Shown piece by piece: positions 16,433 to 24,016 of a stretch of 24,766 bases of DNA. A program made the translations under genes and the position numbers. The number at the start of each line of letters is the position of its first letter. Within the stretch, counting starts at the first letter, position 1. The stretch comes from CAVVEC01 sp963770485 (lineage in GTDB: Bacteria > Acidobacteriota > Terriglobia > Terriglobales > Acidobacteriaceae): NCBI GenBank assembly GCA_963770485.1, contig CAVYPX010000008.1:1-24766 (forward strand), in the 5' to 3' direction. The notes under the pieces were generated by a model that was not told the origin of the DNA, searched no databases, and saw only the letters and a program-made list of their open reading frames with translations.

Positions 16433-19063
16433 TTATCGGAGTCGGGCTAACAACGTCTGATTGGGGTCGAGTACAGCCTTTCGTGCGCCCGCCGGCGCAG
16501 TCAAATGGAATCGAGTCTCTGGTCCATCCGCAAACACCCGCCCCAGCAGCACCATCCTTCCTGCCGCCGATGCGTACACTGGAACAGGGGTCACCAAATC
16601 CTCGGGCGCCTCCTTTTGTAAGATTACTCCGCTAACCGTGGTAGCGCCCGGCTTATCGGAGTATTTCACTCCGCGCAGTTCGAAACGCGGGATCGCCGTA
16701 CCATTCACCCATCCTTGGTAGAACCAGTCCAGCGACTTGCGGCCCTCATACCACAATGACCGCGGCAATTCTTCCTCGAAAGACTGCAACAACTGGCGAG
16801 TTGTAATCGATTTTCCCTGATAACGTTGTCTCATCCTCCGAAGTGCGCGAACAAAAGGCTCATCGGCCGCCTGCGCCCCACTGACCCCGGACATGCGCTC
16901 GACACTTTTCGGTTCGGCATCGCGGATCATGGAACGCAACATGTGAAGCAGCCACGTGCCCCGGCCGTAACTGATGGCCCCATAACCGCCGGGGAATTGG
17001 GAACACGAAAGCCGGGTCCCCAGAGTTACAGGACCGTCCTGGAGCAGAGGCACGCCCGATTTATTTTTCTCCAGCAGGTCGTCCCGATATTTGTCCATGG
17101 CGGCATGAAACTGTACAGGGTTCTCCGATTCGAGCAACATCATCGAACTGTAGTTCGCCAGAGCTTCAACGATCCATTGGTCGCGGTAGCCACTCCACAT
17201 CACCAAATCGCCCCACCACTGGTGCGCGGTCTCGTGCGCAATCACCTGGGTAATCAGGGTTTTGTCTACCGCACTCATTTGCAGTTGCGATTTTTCATCT
17301 CCGGTGAGGAATGAGTAACTCGAAAGGAAGATCAGCCCGGGCCAGCCTTGGCTGAGTGGACCGGGCATTTGGGTAAGCGCCAGTTCACCATATGGATAGG
17401 GACCGAAGCGCTGCGAGAAGAACTCGATGGCCCGGGCCGACGCATCCGCCACTTTTTGCTCATTGCGAGCGGGAGATGGCGGAGTCGAAGTGATGATCAA
17501 GGGTTCGCGGGGTGCGCCGATGGGCCCGGAGGGTGGCGGAATGACCGCCTCTGGCGCTGGCTTGGGGAACCCGCGCTCCACTCCGGCAGTGGCGTAGGTT
17601 TCGACGGTCACAGGTCCGGCGCGCGCCACCACCCGCTCGTATTTCCCCAGATTGAATCCTGCAACCGGGATGGGGCGTTCGGAAATCCAGTGGCTCACCT
17701 GCTCTCCTGGCGCCGAAATGGACGCTGCATCGTGATTGCCCAAGAGCGTAGAAGCTGTCGCATCTTGGCGTTTTCCAGTAGCTAGCAGCGTCCACCCTGG
17801 CGGGTAATGAAATTCCAGGTCGAAGTTGGACATGGCGAGTCCGCGGCTGGGATACCACGTACCTCGCTCGCCCACGTACAGCAGCCCGGCCCCTGCTTCG
17901 GAAAGCACCTCGCCTCCGTAGACAAAGCGCAGTTCCAGCCGTTGCCCGGCGTGCAAAGGCTGCGGGAAGACCACCGCGACCAGATCATTCCCCTGGCGCG
18001 CCAGTTGCGTCCCTTCGATTGCCGGATTGTGAATGAATTCGACAAAACGCCCGTCTGCTTCGACCTGTTTGATCTGTAGGACTCTGGACAGCTCGAACAA
18101 AACTGCCCGCTGTCCTCCCTGCCGCACTTCCAACTGCAGGACCGCTTCCGCGTCGATCTGAGTAGGAGGTTTTATCTCCGCCCGAATCCGGTAGTGAGAA
18201 ATGTCGATTGCATCGGCCTTGCCGCCTTGACCCGTGATACTGTTCACAGCTTCCGAAGTCGTTCCTGGCGGTGGCAAGGAAGACGAACTCCACACGTCGT
18301 AATAATTCCCGCCCTCCACCGTCTTGAGCTGGCCCGCCCATATCTGCTCTGGCGAAGTCGAGTCGAAATACAGATCAAATATCCCCAGCTTCCGTCCCTG
18401 GAGATGAACATGCAGGAAGCGGTCAAGCTCAGCGGCAGGTCCGGCCGGCGCCTGAGGCTCCGCGACACTGTGGCCCGCTGGAAGAAACTGGCTGAAACTC
18501 ATGAACAGGCGCAGCGCATCACCTGCGGCGAGATTGTGAGCCGACTGATTCCATTGGGACACGAACTCCTGCACCTGTACAGTCGGCCTGAGAGATGGCT
18601 GCAATTCGTGGAAGGTATCATCATTGAAGCGAAAATAGGCGGTGACGAATCTTTCCTCGAGGATGGCGGCGCCAGTAAATAACGCCATAGAGCCGCGCTC
18701 CACCTGATCCGGGGGAACAAACAGAACCTCTCCGTCCCCTTCAAAAAAGGCGCCGGTCACTCGGCCAGCCACATCCTCGGTAAAGGCGATGGTGCCGTCG
18801 TAGAGCGTGATGTGAAATGCGGCTCGCTCGATGGAAAGGTCGCGAACCTGAAAGACCCGGGACGTGTCCAAACCCACATCACGCAACTGCAGATAGAGGC
18901 CCTCTGCAGGATTGATGTGCAGCGGCGGAGTTTTTTCCGCTACTCTAACTCCGGATTCGTCGTGTGGGTTCGGATTTTCCTGGCTCCATCCGAGTGTCAC
19001 AGCAAGGCACGCCAGCAACAGCCACCCTAGCCCACAGCGCCCTGTTCTCATTACTTTGGTCAC
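16433..19063 (-). CDS. Secreted M1-family metallo-aminopeptidase
   Basis: An 876-residue protein with an export signal (CGLGWLLLACLAVTLGWSQ near residues 10-28). The gluzincin site is clear: HETAH (610-614) followed by WIVEALANY, where Glu633 lies 19 residues after His614, the M1 spacing HExxH-x18-E. The upstream exopeptidase motif normally reading GxMEN is replaced by TQMPGPLSQGWPG, so substrate anchoring differs. Residues 1-270 are an unrelated beta-rich N-terminal extension, and the M1-like tricorn N-domain follows (ISHYRIRAEIKPPTQIDAEA). GTG 19063 has AGGGG nearby; ATG 19051 is the alternative start and would still include the signal peptide. Likely a periplasmic or secreted peptidase. 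Divergent from the TPR-peptidase with 38 bases between starts, suggesting shared control. Confidence 0.9.
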   Translation of the reverse strand: MTKVMRTGRCGLGWLLLACLAVTLGWSQENPNPHDESGVRVAEKTPPLHINPAEGLYLQLRDVGLDTSRVFQVRDLSIERAAFHITLYDGTIAFTEDVAGRVTGAFFEGDGEVLFVPPDQVERGSMALFTGAAILEERFVTAYFRFNDDTFHELQPSLRPTVQVQEFVSQWNQSAHNLAAGDALRLFMSFSQFLPAGHSVAEPQAPAGPAAELDRFLHVHLQGRKLGIFDLYFDSTSPEQIWAGQLKTVEGGNYYDVWSSSSLPPPGTTSEAVNSITGQGGKADAIDISHYRIRAEIKPPTQIDAEAVLQLEVRQGGQRAVLFELSRVLQIKQVEADGRFVEFIHNPAIEGTQLARQGNDLVAVVFPQPLHAGQRLELRFVYGGEVLSEAGAGLLYVGERGTWYPSRGLAMSNFDLEFHYPPGWTLLATGKRQDATASTLLGNHDAASISAPGEQVSHWISERPIPVAGFNLGKYERVVARAGPVTVETYATAGVERGFPKPAPEAVIPPPSGPIGAPREPLIITSTPPSPARNEQKVADASARAIEFFSQRFGPYPYGELALTQMPGPLSQGWPGLIFLSSYSFLTGDEKSQLQMSAVDKTLITQVIAHETAHQWWGDLVMWSGYRDQWIVEALANYSSMMLLESENPVQFHAAMDKYRDDLLEKNKSGVPLLQDGPVTLGTRLSCSQFPGGYGAISYGRGTWLLHMLRSMIRDAEPKSVERMSGVSGAQAADEPFVRALRRMRQRYQGKSITTRQLLQSFEEELPRSLWYEGRKSLDWFYQGWVNGTAIPRFELRGVKYSDKPGATTVSGVILQKEAPEDLVTPVPVYASAAGRMVLLGRVFADGPETRFHLTAPAGARKAVLDPNQTLLARLR

Positions 19064-19101
19064 GTACCCCTGCTAGTCCCCGTGTTCTAGAATGCGCCTG
19101 A

Positions 19102-20535
19102 GTGCGCGCACCTGTCACCTTCTTGTTATTATCGGCCTTTCTGATGGCTGTTGCTGCCGTCTGCGCACCGGCGGAAGTCATTCATCTCAAGAATGGCCGC
19201 ACCATCTGGGCTGACCATGTCCGCGAAAACGGCTCGCACATCGAGTACGACCTCGGGGACGATACCTACGCCATCCCCAAGTCAACCGTTGACCGAATTG
19301 AAGCAGGCGGCCTTCCTCCCGACTACCCCTCACCGGGGGCTGGCGTCAAAGACTCTCATGACCTGCCGGCCTTTGTGCCGGCCGACAATCTGAAAAATGA
19401 TCCATCACTGATTGGCAAGATAATTCACGATGGCCGGGTTGATGCGGATGCGCTGTCAGCTGCGGAACAGGCAGGCAATGCTGCCGTGACCGCCGCCGCA
19501 TACTTCATCGCGGGTAAGCATGAATTTGAGCATGGAAACTTCCCTAAGGCGCGCACTTATCTCGAGGCTGCGCTGCGCTTCGATTCCGAGAACCCGACAT
19601 TTCTGAACTACTACGCGTCGCTGCTGGTCAAGACCGGGAATGCCGCTGAGGCGCTGCCTTATGCCGAGCGTGCCGTGCGCGCCGCCCCGGATTCGCCCGA
19701 TGCGCTCACCGTGCTGGGATACGTTGAGTACGCTGCGGATCGTGATCGGGAAGCGGTTCGAACCTGGAAGCGTTCTTTGGAACTCCGCCCCGATGCAACG
19801 GTACAAGGATATCTGCAAAAGGCGGAGCGCGATGCCGATGCCCAAGCCAATTACTCAGAGCATGAAAGCAGCCACTTCACATTGCGATACGAAGGCAAGC
19901 AGACGCCGGATTCGTTACGTGGCCAGTTGATTGCCACACTCGAGTCAGAATACGACGACCTGGTACGAGAATTAGGCATTGCCCCACGAAGCAGCATTGC
20001 GGTCATCCTCTATACCGACCAGGCCTTCTTCGATGTTACCCAGGCGCCATCGTGGAGCGGCGCAGTGAACGACGGAAAGTTGCGCATCCCGATTAACGGC
20101 TTGAGTTCGGTTACGCCCGAGCTGGCACGGGTGCTCAAGCATGAATTGGCGCACTCCTTTGTCAATCAGCTTACCGGCGGTCGCTGTCCGACGTGGCTGA
20201 ATGAAGGTGTCGCCCAAGCCGTCGAACCCAAACAACTGGCCCACGGACGGCTTCTGGCAGATTTGTTCCGCAAGCAGCAGGAGATGCCCCTGAACGCCCT
20301 CGAAGGCGGCTTCATGCGCCTGTCCAATCTGCAAGCCATTCTTGCATACGAGGAGTCCCTCGCCGCCGTTCAGTACATCATTGATACCTATGGCATGAGC
20401 GATGTGCAACGCGTCCTGGAACGGCTGGGACAAGGAAGTTCCACTGAAGCTGCGCTTCGCGCCACCATCCATTCGGACTACGGACAACTCGAAACCGAAG
20501 TCGGCAAATACCTGGCCGACAAATACGGGAATTAA
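19102..20535 (+). CDS. Secreted TPR-containing gluzincin metallopeptidase (peptidase MA-like)
   Basis: A 477-residue protein beginning at GTG 19102 with an export signal (TFLLLSAFLMAVAAVCAPA). Residues about 25-65 form a small beta domain (EVIHLKNGRTIWADHVREN to AIPKSTVDRIE) of the kind found before TPRs in Acidobacteria. TPR helices lie at about 130-245 (ARTYLEAALRFDSENPTFLN, EALPYAERAVRAAPDSPDAL). The peptidase part starts at HFTLRYEG and holds HELAHSF (His347, Glu348, His351) and WLNEGVAQ (Glu368), the third zinc ligand. There is no recognised substrate. An internal ATG at 19144 would destroy the signal peptide, so the GTG is preferred. Both flanking secreted peptidases suggest extracellular protein turnover. 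Confidence 0.87.
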   Translation: MRAPVTFLLLSAFLMAVAAVCAPAEVIHLKNGRTIWADHVRENGSHIEYDLGDDTYAIPKSTVDRIEAGGLPPDYPSPGAGVKDSHDLPAFVPADNLKNDPSLIGKIIHDGRVDADALSAAEQAGNAAVTAAAYFIAGKHEFEHGNFPKARTYLEAALRFDSENPTFLNYYASLLVKTGNAAEALPYAERAVRAAPDSPDALTVLGYVEYAADRDREAVRTWKRSLELRPDATVQGYLQKAERDADAQANYSEHESSHFTLRYEGKQTPDSLRGQLIATLESEYDDLVRELGIAPRSSIAVILYTDQAFFDVTQAPSWSGAVNDGKLRIPINGLSSVTPELARVLKHELAHSFVNQLTGGRCPTWLNEGVAQAVEPKQLAHGRLLADLFRKQQEMPLNALEGGFMRLSNLQAILAYEESLAAVQYIIDTYGMSDVQRVLERLGQGSSTEAALRATIHSDYGQLETEVGKYLADKYGN

Positions 20536-20559
20536 CGCCGCGAGATGTCGCCGCTAGTG

Positions 20560-20601
20560 ATACATTTATTTGTATATTTTAAATTCCCAAGATGCTATAC
20601 T
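20560..20601 (+). promoter_or_regulatory. Candidate higBA promoter and operator
   Basis: An AT-rich island between two GC-rich genes. ATACA (20560-20564) and TGTAT (20571-20575) form an inverted repeat, and TATACT (20596-20601) is a good -10 hexamer 13 bases before the toxin ATG, so the transcript leader would be very short. TTGTAT (20570-20575) resembles a -35 element but the 20-base spacing is long. The repeat is a plausible site for antitoxin autorepression. Confidence 0.45.
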
Positions 20602-20614
20602 TCTCCTGTGGCGA

Positions 20615-20986
20615 ATGGACTCCACTCCCAAAGACGCTGTTATTGCTTGGGAAGGCGATTCCAAAGAAGTGATTAGCTCGTTTCCGATTGTGGCGAAGCA
20701 GAACTTGGGATTTCAGTTGCGTTTGTTGCAGCGGGGGCAGCAGCCGGCGGACTACCGGGCGATGAGTTCCGTCGGTCCCGGAGTATTCGAGCTGCGGGAG
20801 CAGGACGAGCGCGCATGGTATCGCGTGATCTACTTGTCCAGAGTTCACGACGTAATCCATGTGCTGCACTGTTTTGAAAAGAGAAGCCGCGAGACGCCCA
20901 TGAAGGAAATCAACACGGCGCGGCAGCGCTTCAAGGCAGTCCGAGCACGGATGATTCGGGAGAGGAAGCATGGCGGGCGGACGTAA
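20615..20986 (+). CDS. HigB/Gp49-like RelE-fold toxin
   Basis: From ATG 20615 the product is 123 residues. The pattern SKEVISSFPIVAKQNLGFQL, then GVFELREQDERAWYRVIYLS, then HDVIHVLHCFEKRSRETPMKEINTARQRF matches the phage-derived Gp49-like/HigB family: the 'ELR..d...yRviY' strands and the 'H.F.KKs..TP..ei..A..r' ending. These are ribosome-dependent mRNA interferases. The toxin precedes the antitoxin and overlaps it by 17 bases, the typical HigBA order. The open frame upstream to 20570 is AT-rich promoter DNA and is not included. Confidence 0.85.
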   Translation: MDSTPKDAVIAWEGDSKEVISSFPIVAKQNLGFQLRLLQRGQQPADYRAMSSVGPGVFELREQDERAWYRVIYLSRVHDVIHVLHCFEKRSRETPMKEINTARQRFKAVRARMIRERKHGGRT

Positions 20987-21305
20987 CAAGCCAACTCACG
21001 TAACGCGGGGCAATGTCCTCGATGACTTGGGATTCTCGCCCGAGCAGGCCACAATCCTGAAGTTCAAGGCAGACTTGTACCAAGCCATCCTGAAGCACGC
21101 GCGAAAGTATTCGCAAGCCCAACTGCAGGTAATACTGGCGGAGCCTCAGCCACGCGTGAGCGAGCTGCTCAACGGGAAAATCGCCAACAAGAGCGTGGAT
21201 AAGCTGCTCTACTACGCCGGGCGGCTGGGAATCGAAGCTAAAGCCCGATTTCCTCAAACCAACAAACAGGTTGTCCGACGAGAGTTGGCCGCGGCCGCGC
21301 GTTAA
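20970..21305 (+). CDS. HigA-like XRE antitoxin
   Basis: A 111-residue protein with a helix-turn-helix region at about residues 45-75 (KYSQAQLQVILAEPQPRVSE followed by LLNGKIANKSVDKLLYYAGRLG), the usual layout of antitoxins paired with Gp49-like toxins. GAGAGGAAG immediately precedes the ATG, inside the end of the toxin gene, so translation is coupled. It should neutralise the toxin and repress the operon, possibly at the inverted repeat at 20560-20575. Just downstream is a 10-base direct repeat, GTCCGAGGTT, at 21309-21318 and 21324-21333. Confidence 0.83.
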   Translation: MAGGRNKPTHVTRGNVLDDLGFSPEQATILKFKADLYQAILKHARKYSQAQLQVILAEPQPRVSELLNGKIANKSVDKLLYYAGRLGIEAKARFPQTNKQVVRRELAAAAR

Positions 21306-21356
21306 GGAGTCCGAGGTTGGGATGTCCGAGGTTTCCACCAACCCATCACGACCTCA

Positions 21357-21683
21357 TCAGGTGCTCCTTCGGATCGCGCCGGCCCTCTGCGCGATTCCAA
21401 TAACGATGTTGACATACGCCCGGAGGCCTCCTGTGCCTCTTTTCTCGTGAGGCTCATAGCGCGCCTCGGTCTCGTCCTTGAACTTGATAAGCCACTGATT
21501 TCGCGGATGAATCGGGTGTTGGTCGGCTGCTTTTAGCTTCCGCCAATCTTCCTTGAGGTCGTCTGGAAAATCCTCTTCCGTCAGGGTGTAGATCGAACGC
21601 AGTACGCTGAGCACACGCCTTTGCACAGACGAGTCCTTCAGCGGTGCAGTGACGATGTGCTCGAGCAGCCCACCCAGCACCAA
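21357..21683 (-). CDS. Hypothetical protein, probably lacking its native N-terminus
   Basis: A 108-codon frame starting at TTG 21683 (GTG 21680 is the next option) with no ribosome-binding site. The translation (LGGLLEHIVTAPLKDSSVQR, RSIYTLTEEDFPDDLKEDWR, HPIHPRNQWLIKFKDETEAR, GLRAYVNIVIGIAQRAG) looks like a real helical protein, but I recognise no family. The frame stays open upstream through GDRIINIGYIYENL into antisense kbl sequence without any common start codon, so the first part of the gene may have been lost. It converges on higBA from the other strand with 51 bases between stops. It could be a decayed cargo gene. Confidence 0.42.
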   Translation of the reverse strand: MVLGGLLEHIVTAPLKDSSVQRRVLSVLRSIYTLTEEDFPDDLKEDWRKLKAADQHPIHPRNQWLIKFKDETEARYEPHEKRGTGGLRAYVNIVIGIAQRAGAIRRST

Positions 21684-21745
21684 GTTTTCGTATATGTACC
21701 CTATGTTAATGATCCTGTCCCCCCGTGCACACGCCTGTCCTCTGC

Positions 21746-22963
21746 CTAGTTCATAATTCCCATTCTCTTCCCCACCCGTTTCAGCACCTCCAGGGCCTGC
21801 TGCAATTCCTCCTTGGTGTGTGTAGCCGTCATGATCGTGCGGATGCGGGCTTTGCCTTCGGGCACGGTAGGGAATGCGATGCCCGTGCCGAGTACGCCTT
21901 CTTTGAATAGTTCGCGCGAGAAATCCATCGTCAGCTTGCCGTCGCCGATGATGATGGGGGTGATCGGCGTTTCGCTGGTGGGCGTGGTCTGGCCTCCGAT
22001 ATTGAAACCGAGCAATCCCAGCTCTTTTTTCCAGAAACGGGTGTTTTCCCAGAGGCGCTCGATGCGTTCCGGTTCGTTCTCCAGAACCTCGAAAGCGGCG
22101 ATGCAGGTAGCGGCCACGGATGGCGGATGCGAGGTCGAAAATAGAAACGGCCGAGCGCGATGATACAGAAAGTCAATCAGGTCACGGGTGCCGCAGACGT
22201 ATCCGCCCAACGCGCCAATTGCCTTCGATAGTGTTCCCACTTGAATGTCCACTCGCCCGTGCATTTTGAAATGATCGATCGTGCCGCGCCCGTTGCGGCC
22301 CAGCACACCTGAGGCGTGCGCGTCGTCTACCATCATGATCGCGCCGTACTTCTCCGCCAGTTCGCACAGGGCGGGAAGCGGACCGATGTCGCCGTCCATG
22401 GAGAAAACGCCGTCCGTGATCAGCAACTTCTTTCCCGGCTGATCCTTGATGCTGGCCAGTTGCTCCTCAGCGTGCGCCATGTCTTTGTGGTTAAAGACAA
22501 GAATCTTGGCCCGCGACAACCGCGCGCCGTCAATAATCGAAGCGTGGTTGAGCTGGTCAGAGATGATGAAATCATCCTTGCCCAGCACCGCGGAGACCGT
22601 GCCCGCATTGGCTGCGAATCCCGACTGGAAGACGACACAGGCTTCCACGTTCTTAAAGCGCGCAATTTTCTCCTCCAGTTCCATGTGGATTCTCATAGTT
22701 CCGGCGATGGTGCGCACCGCGCCGGACCCCACTCCGTACTTACGCGTCGCTTCGAGCGCGGCGTCGCGCAGCTTGGGATGAGTAGTCAGGCCGAGATAAT
22801 TGTTCGACGCGAGATTAATGACCTTCTTGCCGTCGAAGGTGCACTCTGGGGCTTGCTCGTCCTCCAGCACCCGCAGGCGGAAGTGGGTGCCCTTGGCCTT
22901 GAGCTCGTTCAGTTGCTCGGTGAGATAGGAAAGGGGATTCGCGCGAGTTGTAGCCGTGGCCAT
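21746..22963 (-). CDS. kbl: Glycine C-acetyltransferase (2-amino-3-ketobutyrate CoA ligase)
   Basis: A 405-residue PLP enzyme of the alpha-oxoamine synthase family that splits 2-amino-3-oxobutanoate with CoA into glycine and acetyl-CoA, the second step of threonine breakdown. The PLP lysine is Lys247 in VGTLSKAIGALGGYVCG; Asp213 and His216 (MVDDAHASGVLG) contact the cofactor. Their spacing matches what I recall for the E. coli enzyme (Asp210, His213, Lys244). Other family marks are NLASNNYLGLTTHPKL, GVGSGAVRTIAGT and FSTSHPPSVAAT. GAGGAG lies upstream of the ATG. The length is normal. The usual partner, threonine dehydrogenase, is not in the window. 8-amino-7-oxononanoate synthase (BioF) is the alternative; overall similarity favours Kbl. 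Confidence 0.9.
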   Translation of the reverse strand: MATATTRANPLSYLTEQLNELKAKGTHFRLRVLEDEQAPECTFDGKKVINLASNNYLGLTTHPKLRDAALEATRKYGVGSGAVRTIAGTMRIHMELEEKIARFKNVEACVVFQSGFAANAGTVSAVLGKDDFIISDQLNHASIIDGARLSRAKILVFNHKDMAHAEEQLASIKDQPGKKLLITDGVFSMDGDIGPLPALCELAEKYGAIMMVDDAHASGVLGRNGRGTIDHFKMHGRVDIQVGTLSKAIGALGGYVCGTRDLIDFLYHRARPFLFSTSHPPSVAATCIAAFEVLENEPERIERLWENTRFWKKELGLLGFNIGGQTTPTSETPITPIIIGDGKLTMDFSRELFKEGVLGTGIAFPTVPEGKARIRTIMTATHTKEELQQALEVLKRVGKRMGIMN

Positions 22964-22981
22964 GACATCTCCTCAGTTAGG

Positions 22982-23011
22982 GCCGCAGATTGCCGCAGAT
23001 CAGCGCAGATT
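22982..23011. repeat. Three 10-bp tandem units, consensus GCCGCAGATY
   Basis: GCCGCAGATT, GCCGCAGATC and AGCGCAGATT follow one another directly, ending 18 bases before the kbl ATG on the minus strand. Similar GCAGATT arrays are scattered in other Acidobacteria intergenic regions as far as I recall. They lie in the presumed kbl leader region. Function unknown. Confidence 0.6.
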
Positions 23012-23161
23012 TGAGACTCACCAGTTTAATACTGGCGTGCGTAGAAAGGAAATTGGGACTCTGCGCTCGGGAAGGCTCCCATGCAAAAACCTCGGTGCTC
23101 GGCGGAACGCGTGAGAACGCCCGTCGTCCATCGTTCGCGGTGTTCTAGCACCACCAGTGCC

Positions 23162-24016
23162 TTATCCCAGCGCCTCCGCCACCTTCCCCTCGGCAATCAA
23201 CTCCGCGATCCGCACGAAATCCTGATACATTACGCGGTCTTTGTCCATCGTAGGACATACTGAGCGGATCGCCGAGTACGCCGCCTGCCCGCGCTTGGAG
23301 GGTTTCAAGGGCGCCAGGAAATCCAGCGCCTGCGCCACAGCCATGGCTTCGATCGCCATCACGTTGCAAGTATTCTCCACGATCCGCTTCAGCTTGAGCG
23401 CCGCTGTCATTCCCATCGAAACGAAATCTTCCTTGTTGCCGGAAGTGGGGATCGAATCCACCGACGCGGGATGCGCCAGCACTTTGTTCTCGCTGACCAG
23501 CGCCGCCGCCGTAACCTGCGCCATCATAAAACCTGAATTGAGGCCCGCGCCCGCAGCCAGGAACGGCGGTAGCCCTTCATTCAACGCTGGATTCACCAGG
23601 CGTTCCAATCTCCGTTCAGAAATTCCAGCCAGCGCGCTCAAAGCAATCCCGAGAAAATCCAGGACGAAGGCCACCGGCTCGCCATGGAAATTCCCCCCGG
23701 AAAGTATGTCGTCACCTCCTGCGGAGCTGCCCTCCGCTGGGCCGCCGAGGGCGGCGGTCCCCACCCGGCCTTTTTCAGCCACGAACACCAGGGGATTGTC
23801 CACCGCGGAATTGACTTCGGTCAGCATGACTTCACGACAGTGAGCCAGCGTGTCGCGCACGGCGCCGTGCACTTGCGGCATGCAGCGCAGAGAATAGGCG
23901 TCCTGCACCCGGTCGCAACTGCGATGTGATTCGCGAATCTGGCTGCCTTCGAGCATGCGCCGCAGATCCTCGGCAGTCTTCAACTGTCCACGATGCGGGC
24001 GCGCCCGGTGAATGCG
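23162..24016 (-). pseudogene. hutH: Histidine ammonia-lyase, C-terminal half only
   Basis: HutH deaminates histidine to urocanate; full-length enzymes have about 500-515 residues. This fragment has about 285. Recognisable C-terminal marks are RIHRARPHRGQ (24016-23984), DRVQDAYSLRCMPQVHGAVR, EVNSAVDNPLVF, SGGNFHGEPVA and ASVDSIPTSGNKEDFVSMG. The N-terminal half, including the Ala-Ser-Gly that forms the MIO cofactor, is missing. No proper start exists: the first candidate is a TTG at 23983, and the frame runs back without family similarity to an in-frame TAG at 24044-24046. The break coincides with a sharp change to AT-rich DNA, so the gene is cut by a rearrangement or a contig mis-join. On the minus strand it precedes kbl by about 200 bases. 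Confidence 0.88.
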
